A DNA stretch of 64,000 nucleotides. It comes from Pelagerythrobacter aerophilus (lineage in GTDB: Bacteria; Pseudomonadota; Alphaproteobacteria; Sphingomonadales; Sphingomonadaceae). Where the stretch lies: the NCBI RefSeq assembly GCF_003581645.1, contig NZ_QXFK01000018.1, positions 124,001 to 188,000 of the forward strand, read 5' to 3'. The notes below the pieces were generated by a model. The model was not told the origin of the DNA. It was given only the letters and a program-made list of their open reading frames with translations, and did not search any database. Made by a program: the position numbers and the translations under genes. Of the stretch, positions 48,592 to 58,400 are shown piece by piece. The stretch's first letter is position 1; each line of letters starts with the position of its first letter.

Positions 48592-49332
48592 ATGCCTGTC
48601 CGCCCCTCCATCGCCATCGTGGCCGGCGCCCTCGCCACGGGCGCGCTCGCGATGGCCGGAGCGGCGATGTCGGCCAAAGAACTGCAAGCCGAACTCGCGG
48701 AACAAGCCGCGCAAGCGATCGAGGAGACGGGCGCGGATGGCGTAGAAGCGCGGTTCGTCTCCCCGTCCAGCTGGCCGTCGCGGCATCCGATACTCGAGGG
48801 CGGCGAAGAGCTGGACGAGAATATGCGCACCAGAATTGCGCGCGCCGTCGCCGCGGTGCCGGGAGTGGGCGGAGTCAGGTGGGCCGACGGCGAAGTGCGC
48901 GCTCATTCAGGCGGTACGGAGTACACGCCCACCCATTGCCAGGACGATGTCGATGCCCTGCTTCGCGCGCGGACCATCCGGTTCGAAGAATCGCGCAGCA
49001 CGATCGACAGCGCCAGCCAGGAACTGCTCGACGAGGTCGCAAGGGCCCTGCGTCCCTGCCTCGGCAGCATCATCGCCATTACGGGACACACCGACAGCTC
49101 GGGGCCCGAGCCAGGCAATCTCGCGCTATCGATGGAGCGCGCCCAAGCCGTCCGCCAGGCCCTGATCGCGCGCGGAATACCGGGAGACGGGCTTCGCACC
49201 CGCGGCGTGGGATCGAGCGAACCCGTCGAGGGTCTGGCTCCGACGGACCCCGCCAACCGCCGGATCGAATTTTCCGTAGTCGCGACAGAGCCGATCGCAA
49301 TCTCGCCCATCGATTTGCCGGGCGCGCGCTGA
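48592..49332 (+). CDS. OmpA-family periplasmic protein
   Basis: This 246-residue protein has a hydrophobic N-terminal signal or anchor (IAIVAGALATGALAMAGAAM). A BON-like or novel N-terminal half (VRWADGEVRAHS) follows. The C-terminal OmpA domain has IRFEESRSTIDSASQELLDEVA, ITGHTDSSGPEPGNLALSMERAQAV and DPANRRIEFSV, which would bind peptidoglycan. It starts a run of small envelope genes and is followed after one base by a 35-residue membrane protein. Confidence 0.87.
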   Translation: MPVRPSIAIVAGALATGALAMAGAAMSAKELQAELAEQAAQAIEETGADGVEARFVSPSSWPSRHPILEGGEELDENMRTRIARAVAAVPGVGGVRWADGEVRAHSGGTEYTPTHCQDDVDALLRARTIRFEESRSTIDSASQELLDEVARALRPCLGSIIAITGHTDSSGPEPGNLALSMERAQAVRQALIARGIPGDGLRTRGVGSSEPVEGLAPTDPANRRIEFSVVATEPIAISPIDLPGAR

Positions 49333-49333
49333 C

Positions 49334-49441
49334 ATGGCGATCTGGTTCGAATTGATGGTAATGCTGCTCGCAGCCTATGCGGCCGGCCTCGGGCTGGGCT
49401 GGCTGATCTGGGGGCGCGCTTCGGACGATCTGGGAGAATGA
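49334..49441 (+). CDS. Tiny single-pass membrane protein (35 residues)
   Basis: The frame MAIWFELMVMLLAAYAAGLG... ends SDDLGE before TGA at 49439-49441. One membrane helix with a Trp-rich end is obvious. It starts one base after the OmpA stop and ends four bases before the HhH gene, so it is probably translated with both. Small proteins of this look often precede HhH-domain membrane proteins in sphingomonads. Confidence 0.7.
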   Translation: MAIWFELMVMLLAAYAAGLGLGWLIWGRASDDLGE

Positions 49442-49445
49442 GGGC

Positions 49446-50027
49446 ATGATGCAGATGGTGGAAACCTGGTGGCCGCTATTCGTGGTGGCGCTGTTGCTGG
49501 GCATTGCGATCGCGTGGTGGATATTCGCCTCGTCCCGCAAAACGCAGGTGCGCGACCGCAGCGGTGCGGATGTACTCGAGGAAGGCGCAGCGCCCGCGGC
49601 GCGCAATCAGGCGCTGATCGACGCGCCGCCCGCAGCATCGATGCAGCCGCCGGCGGTACCGCCTGGCGTGGCCGGCGCCGGGACGGCGGTTGCTGCTGCA
49701 GTGGAAGCGCAGCAGGTCAAGGCGGCAGAGGAGGTCGCGGCTGCGGAGGCGGAAGCCCGTGCTGCGCCTTCCGTGCCCGAGCCCGCAGCGGGCGATGATC
49801 TCACGCGGATCAAGGGAGTCGGCGGCAAGCTCAACGAACTGCTCGTCTCGCTCGGCGTCACGAGCTTTGCGCAGATCGCCGCCTGGAACGATGCGGACAT
49901 CGACCGGGTCGATGCCCAACTCGGCCGCTTCCAGGGACGCATCAGGCGCGATAACTGGGTCGAGCAGGCGCGCCTTCTGGCCGAGGGGAATACGACCGGA
50001 TACGAAGAGAAATTCGGCAAGCTCTGA
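49446..50027 (+). CDS. Membrane-anchored helix-hairpin-helix domain protein
   Basis: This 193-residue protein has an N-terminal helix (WWPLFVVALLLGIAIAWWIF), an Ala/Glu/Pro-rich linker (about 40-115) and a C-terminal HhH-type domain (DDLTRIKGVGGKLNELLVSLGVTSFAQIAAW...). The end is like the domain attached to NuoE and L21 in alphaproteobacteria. It may bind nucleic acid or another protein at the membrane. Function is not established. Confidence 0.85.
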   Translation: MMQMVETWWPLFVVALLLGIAIAWWIFASSRKTQVRDRSGADVLEEGAAPAARNQALIDAPPAASMQPPAVPPGVAGAGTAVAAAVEAQQVKAAEEVAAAEAEARAAPSVPEPAAGDDLTRIKGVGGKLNELLVSLGVTSFAQIAAWNDADIDRVDAQLGRFQGRIRRDNWVEQARLLAEGNTTGYEEKFGKL

Positions 50028-50111
50028 GAAAACGCGATCGACCGATATGGGAACGATCGGGTCCGTGACAGGTTAGTTCGATCAAATCCGATCGATTACC
50101 TGCAGGAAACC

Positions 50112-50474
50112 ATGATGAATCATCCGCGTATTCTGGTTGCCGAGGACGAGTTCATCGTCGCGTTCGACTTGTGCGACACGGTCGAGGAGGCCGGCTTCGA
50201 GGTCGAGGGCCCGCATTCGGAAATTTCCACGGCGATGCTGGCCGTACAGAAGTCCCGGCCCGACCTGGCCATTCTCGACGTCGAGCTCGAGGACGGCGAC
50301 GCCTTTCCGCTGGCAGAAGCCCTGATGGCGGAGGACGTCCCTGTCATCTTCCACTCCGGCCAGTTCACGCCCGAAGAAGTCCGCAGGCGCTACCCCGCTG
50401 CGATCGCCTGCTCCAAGCCCTGCCCGCCCAGCGTCATGCTCGCCAAGGTGCAGAAGGCGCTCAGCGCGCACTGA
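50112..50474 (+). CDS. Single-domain response regulator receiver
   Basis: This 120-residue protein is a bare receiver with all key residues: Glu11/Asp12, phospho-acceptor Asp56 in LAILDVEL, Ser82 in FHSGQF and Lys102 in CSKPCPP. It has no output domain and no adjacent kinase, so it probably acts by protein contact in a phosphorelay. The ATG at 50112 follows CAGGAAACC. The next gene is unrelated. Confidence 0.88.
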   Translation: MMNHPRILVAEDEFIVAFDLCDTVEEAGFEVEGPHSEISTAMLAVQKSRPDLAILDVELEDGDAFPLAEALMAEDVPVIFHSGQFTPEEVRRRYPAAIACSKPCPPSVMLAKVQKALSAH

Positions 50475-50607
50475 ATTTCCCGGGACGCCCGGCTGCCGGA
50501 CACGGCGTCAGCCGCATTTCTCCGCTCGGTGCGCACCGCCGCTCGCGCCGGGCTTGCCGCTGCCGCGCAACCCTGCAAAGGGGAATGCGACAGTTACAGG
50601 AGAAACC

Positions 50608-51792
50608 ATGGCCGGGATGGTGCCGTTCAGCTGGGAAGACCCGTTCGATCTCGAAGGGCAGTTGACCGAAGACGAGCGGATGATCCGCGATGCCGCGCGC
50701 GCCTTCGCCCAGAGCGAATTGCAGCCGCGCGTGCAGCAGGCTTTCCGCGACGAGGCGGATGCGCCCGAGCTGTTTCCGCTGATGGGCCGAGCCGGTCTGC
50801 TCGGTGCGACGATCCCCGAGGAATACGGCGGCGCCGGTGCCGGTTACGTCGCCTACGGCCTGATCGCGCGCGAGATCGAGCGGGTCGATTCGGGTTATCG
50901 CTCGATGGCCTCCGTGCAGTCGAGCCTGGTGATGTATCCGATCCATGCCTACGGTTCGGACGAGCAGCGGCGGAAGTATCTGCCGGGACTCGCCAGCGGC
51001 GAGCTGATCGGCTGTTTCGGCCTGACCGAGCCCGACGCCGGCTCCGACCCCGGCGCGATGAAGACTTACGCGAAAAAGGACGGCGACGGCTATTCGCTGT
51101 CCGGTTCGAAGACGTGGATTTCCAACGCGCCTTTCGCCGACGTTTTCGTGATCTGGGCCAAGAGCGAGGCGCATGGCGGCGCGATCCGCGGCTTCGTGCT
51201 CGAGAAGGGCATGACGGGACTTTCGGCGCCGAAGATCGAGGGCAAGCTCTCGCTCCGTGCCTCGACCACCGGCATGGTCATGATGGACGAGGTCAAGGTC
51301 GGTGCTGACGCGCTCCTGCCCGAAGTACAAGGCCTGAAGGGACCGTTCGGCTGCCTCAACCGCGCGCGCTACGGCATTTCGTGGGGCAGCATGGGCGCGG
51401 CCGAGTTCTGCTTCCACGCCGCGCGCCAGTACGGGCTCGACCGGCAGCAGTTCGGCGTTCCGCTGGCCTCCAAGCAACTTTACCAGCTCAAGCTCGCCAA
51501 TATGATGAGCGAGATCGCGCTGGGCCTGCAGTCCAGCCTGCAAGTCGGCCGGCTGATGGACGAGGGCCGGTTCGCGCCCGAGATGATCTCGATCGTCAAG
51601 CGCAACAATGTCGGCAAGGCGCTCGACATCGCCCGCGCCGCGCGCGACATGCACGGCGGCAACGGGATTTCCGACGAATATCGGGTGATCCGCCACATGG
51701 TGAACCTCGAAACGGTCAACACGTACGAGGGCACGCACGACGTCCACGCGCTGATCCTCGGCCGCGCGATCACGGGAATTCCGGCGTTCTGA
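50608..51792 (+). CDS. gcdH: Glutaryl-CoA dehydrogenase
   Basis: This 394-residue acyl-CoA dehydrogenase most like GcdH oxidises and decarboxylates glutaryl-CoA to crotonyl-CoA in lysine/tryptophan breakdown. Support: [89 protein letters not shown], and the catalytic Glu in [21 protein letters not shown]. The ATG at 50608 has CAGGAG upstream. Its TGA overlaps the maiA start by one base. Confidence 0.92.
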   Translation: MAGMVPFSWEDPFDLEGQLTEDERMIRDAARAFAQSELQPRVQQAFRDEADAPELFPLMGRAGLLGATIPEEYGGAGAGYVAYGLIAREIERVDSGYRSMASVQSSLVMYPIHAYGSDEQRRKYLPGLASGELIGCFGLTEPDAGSDPGAMKTYAKKDGDGYSLSGSKTWISNAPFADVFVIWAKSEAHGGAIRGFVLEKGMTGLSAPKIEGKLSLRASTTGMVMMDEVKVGADALLPEVQGLKGPFGCLNRARYGISWGSMGAAEFCFHAARQYGLDRQQFGVPLASKQLYQLKLANMMSEIALGLQSSLQVGRLMDEGRFAPEMISIVKRNNVGKALDIARAARDMHGGNGISDEYRVIRHMVNLETVNTYEGTHDVHALILGRAITGIPAF

Positions 51793-52448
51793 TGAAGCTC
51801 TTCGGATACTATCGCAGCTCGACGAGCTATCGCCTTCGGATCGCGCTGAACCTGAAGCAGCTCGATTACGACTACGTGCCGGTCAACCTGGTGACCTCCG
51901 AGCAGAAGGGGGAAGCCTACACCGCCCGCAACCCCTTCGGCAGCGTCCCGCTGCTGGAGGCGGACGGGCGCGAGCGGGCGCAATCGATGGCCCAGCTCGA
52001 ATGGCTCGATGAAGCCTACCCCGAACGTCCGCTGCTGCCCGACGGCATCGAACAGCGCTTCACCGCACGCGAGCTCGCCTACGCCATCGCCACCGAGACC
52101 CATGCACCCAACAACCTGCAGGTCCTCAAGTACCTGAAGGAGCATTTCGGCGCCTCTCAGGACCAGATCGATACCTGGTACCGGCACTGGCTCACGCGCA
52201 CCTTTACCCCGATCGAGGCGCGCCTGGCGCAGCTCGGCACGGGCGATTACCTGTTCGACCAGCCCGGCCTATTCGAGGTCGTGCTGCTGCCCCAGGTCTA
52301 CAATGCGCGCCGGTTCGCCCTCGACTTGAGCGCCACGCCCCACATCGCGCGGATCGAAGCGGCGTGCCTCGCGCTGCCGGAATTCCAGCGCGCCCACCCC
52401 GACAATCAGCCGGACAACCCCGAGTTTTCCGGCCCGGAAAAGGATTGA
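51792..52448 (+). CDS. maiA: Maleylacetoacetate isomerase
   Basis: MaiA, a zeta-class glutathione transferase fold, isomerises maleylacetoacetate to fumarylacetoacetate in tyrosine catabolism. The 218-residue protein has the N-terminal glutathione-site block YYRSSTSYRLRIALNLK, NPFGSVPLLEADG, and SMAQLEWLDEAYPERPLLP. The C-terminal helical domain ends PEFQRAHPDNQPD. Start ATG at 51792 shares a base with the gcdH stop (TGATG). fahA follows after three bases. Confidence 0.94.
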   Translation: MKLFGYYRSSTSYRLRIALNLKQLDYDYVPVNLVTSEQKGEAYTARNPFGSVPLLEADGRERAQSMAQLEWLDEAYPERPLLPDGIEQRFTARELAYAIATETHAPNNLQVLKYLKEHFGASQDQIDTWYRHWLTRTFTPIEARLAQLGTGDYLFDQPGLFEVVLLPQVYNARRFALDLSATPHIARIEAACLALPEFQRAHPDNQPDNPEFSGPEKD

Positions 52449-52451
52449 GAG

Positions 52452-53462
52452 ATGAAGCTCGCGACCCTCAACGACGGAACCCGCGACGGCAAGCTGATCG
52501 TCGTCTCGAAGGACATCACCCGCTACTGCGCGGCGGACAATATCGCGCCGACCCTGCAATACGCGCTCGACAACTGGGCCGAGGTGGCGCCGAAGCTCGA
52601 AGTCCTCTACCGCGATGTCGAACATCAGGCGGTGCCCTGCGAGCGCTTCCACGAGCGCGAGGCGCATTCGCCGCTGCCGCGCGCATATCAGTGGGCCGAC
52701 GGTTCCGCCTACATCAATCACGTGGAACTGGTGCGCAAGGCGCGCGGCGCCGAGGTGCCCGAAAGTTTCTACCACGATCCGCTGATGTATCAGGGCGGGT
52801 CGGACGACTTCCTGCCCCCGCGCGCCGATATTCCGCTGAAGGACACCGCCTGGGGCTGCGACATGGAAGGCGAGGTGGCCTGCATCGTCGACGATGTGCC
52901 GATGGGCACTACTCCCGAGCAGGCGGCGGAGCACATCAAGCTGCTGATGCTGGTCAATGACGTCAGCCTGCGTGGCCTGATCCCGGGCGAGCTCGCCAAG
53001 GGCTTCGGGTTCTTCCAGTCCAAGCCCGCAACCGCGTTCAGCCCCGTGGCGGTCACGCCGGATGAGCTGGGCGATGCATGGAAGGATAGCGTGATCCACC
53101 GCCCGCTGATGGTCGACTACAACGGCGAACCGTTCGGACGCGCCAATGTCGGCCAGGACGCGACTTTCAGTCTCGCCGACCTCGTCGCGCATGCTGCGAA
53201 GACGCGCAACCTAGGCGCGGGCGCGATCATCGGCTCGGGCACGATTTCAAACCAGGATGCGGACGGCGGCCCGGGCAAGCCCGTCGCAGAAGGGGGCGCG
53301 GGTTATTCCTGCATCGCCGAAATCCGCATGATCGAGACGATCGCCCAGGGCGAAGCGAAGACCCGCTTCATGGCGCCCGGCGACAGCGTGGCGATCTGGA
53401 TGGAGGACGAAGAGGGTCACTCGATCTTCGGCAAGATCGAGCAGCAGGTCGTCCAGATCTAG
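52452..53462 (+). CDS. fahA: Fumarylacetoacetate hydrolase-family protein
   Basis: This protein probably splits fumarylacetoacetate into fumarate and acetoacetate, completing tyrosine breakdown after MaiA. The 336-residue protein has the FAH fold: MYQGGSDDFLPPRADIPL, EGEVACIVDDVP with metal-ligand acidic residues, FFQSKPATAFSPVAVTPDELG and the GSGTISN loop. An alternative is another FAH-superfamily activity, but the maiA neighbour favours FAH. hppD and hmgA are not in the window. Confidence 0.92.
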   Translation: MKLATLNDGTRDGKLIVVSKDITRYCAADNIAPTLQYALDNWAEVAPKLEVLYRDVEHQAVPCERFHEREAHSPLPRAYQWADGSAYINHVELVRKARGAEVPESFYHDPLMYQGGSDDFLPPRADIPLKDTAWGCDMEGEVACIVDDVPMGTTPEQAAEHIKLLMLVNDVSLRGLIPGELAKGFGFFQSKPATAFSPVAVTPDELGDAWKDSVIHRPLMVDYNGEPFGRANVGQDATFSLADLVAHAAKTRNLGAGAIIGSGTISNQDADGGPGKPVAEGGAGYSCIAEIRMIETIAQGEAKTRFMAPGDSVAIWMEDEEGHSIFGKIEQQVVQI

Positions 53463-53490
53463 GCCGCCGTCGGCCGGGCGACAGGTCGGT

Positions 53491-55329
53491 TCACACGCAC
53501 TGAAGCAGCCGATGGCGGTCGCGCGTACCCTCGGCCCGGTATTTCCAGCCGAGCGGTCCCTGCGCCACATGGACCCGGTTCCGCCCCGCCGCCTTGGCCG
53601 AATAGAGGGGCGAATCCGCAGTCTGGAGCGCCAGGGTCGCGCTGCACGGCTCGCGCAAGTGCGCCAGGCCGATGCTCGCGGAAACGCCGAACATGCCGCC
53701 ATCGGCGTCGCGGATCTGGTTCTCGTTGATCGCTTCGCGCAGCCGTTCGCACACCTCGGCCGAGGCTGTAATGGCCTCGTGCCGTCCAATCATCCCGAAC
53801 TCCTCGCCGCCCAGCCGCGCGAAGAAGCACTCGTCGTTCGACAGGCGCTTCATGATTCTAGCGACGTGCTTGAGCACGAGATCGCCGACATCATGGCCGT
53901 AGCGGTCGTTGACGGTCTTGAAATGATCGAGATCGATGATTGCGAGTGAGAATGGGCGCTCGTCCGCCCCCGCCAATGCTGGCTCCAGTTCCTTCAGGAA
54001 CGCCCGGCGGTTGGGCAGACCCGTCAAAGGGTCGGTGCAGGCATCGCGCATGGCCTGCAGTTCTTCTTCCTTGCGGACCGTCACATCGCGCACGGTAATG
54101 ACGTAACTGCCAGGAACCGTCTGTCCCCCTTCGACCGCGCGGACTTTCGCCTCCAGCCAAACCGTCTCTCCTCCCTTCGCGACGGGGCGCTCGACGACTT
54201 TGGTCACTCCCGGAGCTGCCCTCGCCTGCGCGAGCGCATCAGCGATCAGCGACGCGTCGGCATCATCGAAGAATATGGACAGGTGCAGCCCTTCGAGATC
54301 GTCCGCTCCGCTGAGGCGCATGCTGGCGGGGGAAGCAAAGCGGATCCGCCCTGCTTCGTCCAGGCTCAGCAGCGCGTCGTCGGAGTGATCGGAGATCATC
54401 CGCTGCAGCGCTTCGCGATGCAGGATGTTCGCGTGCAGTATTTCCCGGTGCTTGAGCGCAGTCGCGACCGGCAACGAGGCAAGCAAGACGACCACGAGAT
54501 AAAACTGCAGGAACAGGGCCTTTTCCGCCAGCGCGACCGGAAGGGCCGCGAACGGGCCGGCGTCGGCGATCAGCGAGGCCGAGGCGACCAGAGCGGTCAG
54601 CAGGACCGCGACCGATGCCCCGATCCGCCCGAACCGGAAGCAGGCGACCATCAGCGGCAGGATTGGCAGGAACAGGGCCGGATAGGTCGTCTGGTAGAAC
54701 GCAAGAAACGCGACACCGACACAGGCCAGCGAAAGGCCGGCAAACTCCCACCAGCCGCGCGGTGTGCGCAACCTCATGAGCCCGCCAGGGCGTCCGCGTG
54801 CAAGCAGGAGCGCTAGCGGCAAAGCCAACAAGGTGCCGAGGCCGTGGCCGGCAAACCATTCAACCGAATGATATCGCCATGCGCCCCCTACTTCGGCCGC
54901 GACGAGCCCTCCGCCCGGCAGCGACGCCAACGCCGGACCGACGATTCCGCCGATCAGGATCAGCTTCACGAAGCCGGACCAGTTCTCGAAATAATCCCGC
55001 TCCGGCCGCAGCCGCACGAGCAACGCGGCGATGAGCGTCGCCTCGCACATGTTGACCAGCGCCAGCGGAATCGCTGCATGCGGACCAAAGCCGAACAGCG
55101 TGGTCGCGCAAATGCTGAGGCTCGCGAAGAAGATCACCGTGCGCGGCCAGGCGCGCGGGGGCACGTTGACGAGCAGCGCCGCGAGGATCGCAGTGCCGAA
55201 CCAGACCAGCGCGAGGCCGCCGCTGAAACGGGTCGAATAGATGGTGAGCGAGGTTACCGCGAAGAACGCGAGCGCGAACCCGAAAGTCCGCAAACCCGAC
55301 TCTTCAACACTGCGCTTTGCCCCGGCCAT
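53491..55329 (-). CDS. MASE1-PAS-GGDEF diguanylate cyclase
   Basis: This 612-residue protein has an N-terminal MASE1-type membrane sensor (about eight helices, 15-310), a PAS domain (about 335-445: SDHSDDALLSLDEAGRIRFASPAS) and a GGDEF domain (CTDPLTGLPNRRAF, DLDHFKTVNDRYGHDVGD, FARLGGEEFG). GGEEF is a functional variant signature. A canonical RxxD inhibitory site at the usual spacing is not seen. The start is ATG at 55329; AAGGGGG is unusually close to it. The gene is convergent with fahA. Confidence 0.9.
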   Translation of the reverse strand: MAGAKRSVEESGLRTFGFALAFFAVTSLTIYSTRFSGGLALVWFGTAILAALLVNVPPRAWPRTVIFFASLSICATTLFGFGPHAAIPLALVNMCEATLIAALLVRLRPERDYFENWSGFVKLILIGGIVGPALASLPGGGLVAAEVGGAWRYHSVEWFAGHGLGTLLALPLALLLARGRPGGLMRLRTPRGWWEFAGLSLACVGVAFLAFYQTTYPALFLPILPLMVACFRFGRIGASVAVLLTALVASASLIADAGPFAALPVALAEKALFLQFYLVVVLLASLPVATALKHREILHANILHREALQRMISDHSDDALLSLDEAGRIRFASPASMRLSGADDLEGLHLSIFFDDADASLIADALAQARAAPGVTKVVERPVAKGGETVWLEAKVRAVEGGQTVPGSYVITVRDVTVRKEEELQAMRDACTDPLTGLPNRRAFLKELEPALAGADERPFSLAIIDLDHFKTVNDRYGHDVGDLVLKHVARIMKRLSNDECFFARLGGEEFGMIGRHEAITASAEVCERLREAINENQIRDADGGMFGVSASIGLAHLREPCSATLALQTADSPLYSAKAAGRNRVHVAQGPLGWKYRAEGTRDRHRLLQCV

Positions 55330-55418
55330 TCCCCCTTCATGACCGAAAGCGGTTAAGAATTCGCAAGAGAGGGGCACGCTGGGTGCGAGGGGCTGCACGA
55401 GGCGGATCTGCCGGAAAT

Positions 55419-55453
55419 CGTGCCGCCCGGCTGGACGGGAGCCGGGCGGCACG
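55419..55453 (-). terminator. Strong hairpin after the autotransporter gene
   Basis: A perfect 14-bp stem CGTGCCGCCCGGCT ... AGCCGGGCGGCACG with a 7-base loop, then ATTT on the minus strand, lies 32 bp after the autotransporter stop. It would separate that transcript from the GGDEF gene. Confidence 0.75.
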
Positions 55454-55485
55454 ACCTGCCCACAGCGAGCTGCGGGCTAGGGGGC

Positions 55486-58400
55486 TCAGAAACCCATGCG
55501 GATGGTGCCGCGCAGGGTGAAGCCGACGTCGTCGTGACGTTCCTCGGCACCGGCTTCGCCGGAGATCGTGAACGCCTCGTCACCGCCGATCGCACGCAGG
55601 CGCGCATACCAGCCGTTGACGCTCTGCTCCGCCTGAAGGGTGAACGGATCGCCGCCTTCGAACTGCGCGGTAGTGTCACCCAATCCGCCGCCGAGGATCT
55701 CGCGCCAGCCGCCCTCGCCTTCGACGCGGAACCAGCTTGTGTCGCGTGCGCGCATGCCCTTGAGATCGACCCCGAGCGTCAGGCCGCCGTTGACGGCAAA
55801 CTCGTCGCTCGTTCGCTCCGCAACGGTGAGATTCAGGCCTGCACCGCCGCCAGTATCGGTGTAGCCGTCTTCCTTCAGCCGAACGTAGTCGACCACGACC
55901 GAGGGACGGAAGAAGAAGAACTGTCCGCCACCTTCGAATGAAGCGCCGCCCATGAAGCTGGTGACGGTACCGTCCCACTCGCGCTCGACATCGCGCGAAA
56001 TGGTGTCCTCGCCAACAGTCGCGTCGAAATAACGCGTCCCTTCGAAGTTCACCATGCCGATGCCGGCGCGGGCAAACGTTTGCAGACCGCCCCACTTGCC
56101 GACCCAGTGTGCGGCCAGCTCATAAGTGCCGGAGTGGACCGAACTGGTGTCGCCGATATCGTGGCGATTCCACAGATAGGTGATGGTGCCGCCGAAGCGA
56201 CCGAGGCCGGTTGCGATCTCCGCGCCGGCAGCGAAGCCGAGGCCGCTCTGATCGTAAGCGGCGGTATCGCCTTCGTCCTTGTTCGAGCCCCAGCCGCCAG
56301 CGTCGAAGATCAGGTGGATCTTGGACGACGGTTCGATCGGACCCTGGGGATCGGTAAGAAAGCGCGCCATGGTCCGCGTGCCCAGGCTGACCCCTTCGAA
56401 CGCGCCGCCGGCGTGGTCCGGCAGCATTAGCGTGACGGTGTCACGGAAGGCATTTTCGTCGGTGATGTTGAGGAAGACGTCGGCGATCTCGTCGTCCTCG
56501 CCGAGCGCGTCGAGAATCGCATCGTAGGCGCTCGCCTGCGACCGGTTCAGGCCGAGTTCCGTGGTGGTTTTGCGCCCGATTTCGACCGCCAGTTCGTTGG
56601 CGGTTTCGTCGGCATCGATGGTGGCCTTGTACATGAACGGAAGCAGCGTGTTATCGCCCGTCAGTTCGTCCCCCACCTGCAGATCGCCTGCGGTGAGCAC
56701 GACGTAGCGCCCTTCCGCGCTATCGATATCGGCGAGGCGGAAGCGCAGCTTGGAGTCCTCATCGAATGTCGCGGTACCGGCGACATCGATCAGAGTGCCC
56801 TCGCCCGCATCCTTGTCGAGCGTGACATTGAGGATCGCGCCCGAGCCCACCTCGAGCGAGCCGATGGATGTCGGGCGAGACAGGTCGAGCACACCGCCCG
56901 ATACGGTGACGGCAAGGTTCCCGGCGTTCGTCAGCGTGCCAGAGAAGCGCGCCGAGCCTGCCAGCGTCAGCACGTCCGCGCCGCCGCCGAAGTCGGCCGT
57001 CCCGTCGAATACCGAGGAGCCCGCAAGGCTCATCGTATCGGCGCCACCGCCGAAGGTGACGGTGCCGGTCTGCTTGGCGTCGCCGGAGAGCGCGAGTTCG
57101 TTGCTGCCGGCCCCGAACGTCACGTTGCCGCTGACGGTCCCATCGGCAATCTCGAACACGTCGTCGCCGGCACCGAAGCGCACGTCGCCCTTGATCGAGG
57201 GCGCATCCTTGCCAGAGGCGACCGCAGTCTGTCGAACGGTCGCGCCGGTTGCATTCGCGGTCAGATCGATCGCGACGTTGCGGTCGGAGTCCTCGTCGGC
57301 TCCGCCTGCGGAAATCGCGCCGCTGTTCTCGACCAGTTCGACTCCGCCGCTGCGGTCGAGGATCGCGGTCGCCGTGCCGTCCTTGCCGGACACGGCCGCC
57401 TTGATCGTGCCGCTGTTGCGAATGGTGGCCACGTTGGCCCCCTCGTCGATCACCACCGCGGTTGCGACCGAATCCTCGGTCTTGCCGCTGCTGGCGCCGA
57501 TCGTGCCGGAGTTGCGGATCTCGGGCACCGTTGCATCGGCGCCGATCCGCAGCGCGGTGGCACTCGCATCGACCGACTTGGCACCGATCGTGCCCGAGTT
57601 CGCAATGCCGCCCGCGATGCTTACCGCACCGCCGCGGCCGCCGATCACGAGGCCGTTGCCGTCGACGCCGGCATAGACGCCGTCACCGGTGATCGCACCT
57701 TCGACGATTACACCGAAGTTGTTACCGCTACCGGCAACCGCACCGATCGCGATGTCGCGATCCGCGGCGCCGATCACCATGGCCGGGGCTGCGCCGGCGG
57801 AGACGACCGCGGCCGTGCCTTCGTTGGCATCGGGGATGCCGTCCTTGTCCTCGTCGGCGTCGTCTTTGTCGGCGTCCTTCGGTGCGGCTGCCAGCACGAT
57901 TCCACCGGTCACGTTGCCCTCGATGACCAGCGCCGACCCGCCCTGGAGCTTGTCGTCGGCATCGAGTTTCGAAGCATCCGACGGCGGCGTCGGATAGCGA
58001 TAACCAGTCGAGGAGACCTGCCCCTGAACCACCATCGCGCCGTCGACGTCGCCTGCGAAGCGGGCGCCAACCGCGCCTTCGCCCTGCGCGATCACCTTGC
58101 CCGCCAGGCGTACGTCGCCGGTGATGTCTTGGGCGCTGACGGCAACCGAGTTGCTGCCAAGCACGCTGGTCTCGCCGTTGTGCGTGAAATCGCCCGTCAG
58201 CGGCCCACCCAGCGCAATGCCCGCGGAATCATTGCCTTCCACCACGATCTTGCCGCTGTTGGAGAGATCGCCCGTGTGTGCACCAAGCGTACGGATGCCC
58301 GCGCGTCCGGTGCCGACCGCGAACGGCCCATCGAGGTCGCCGTCCTTGTCGATATCCTCGGGGGTGTAGGTCTCGTCGATCGTGATCGTGCCGGAATTGA

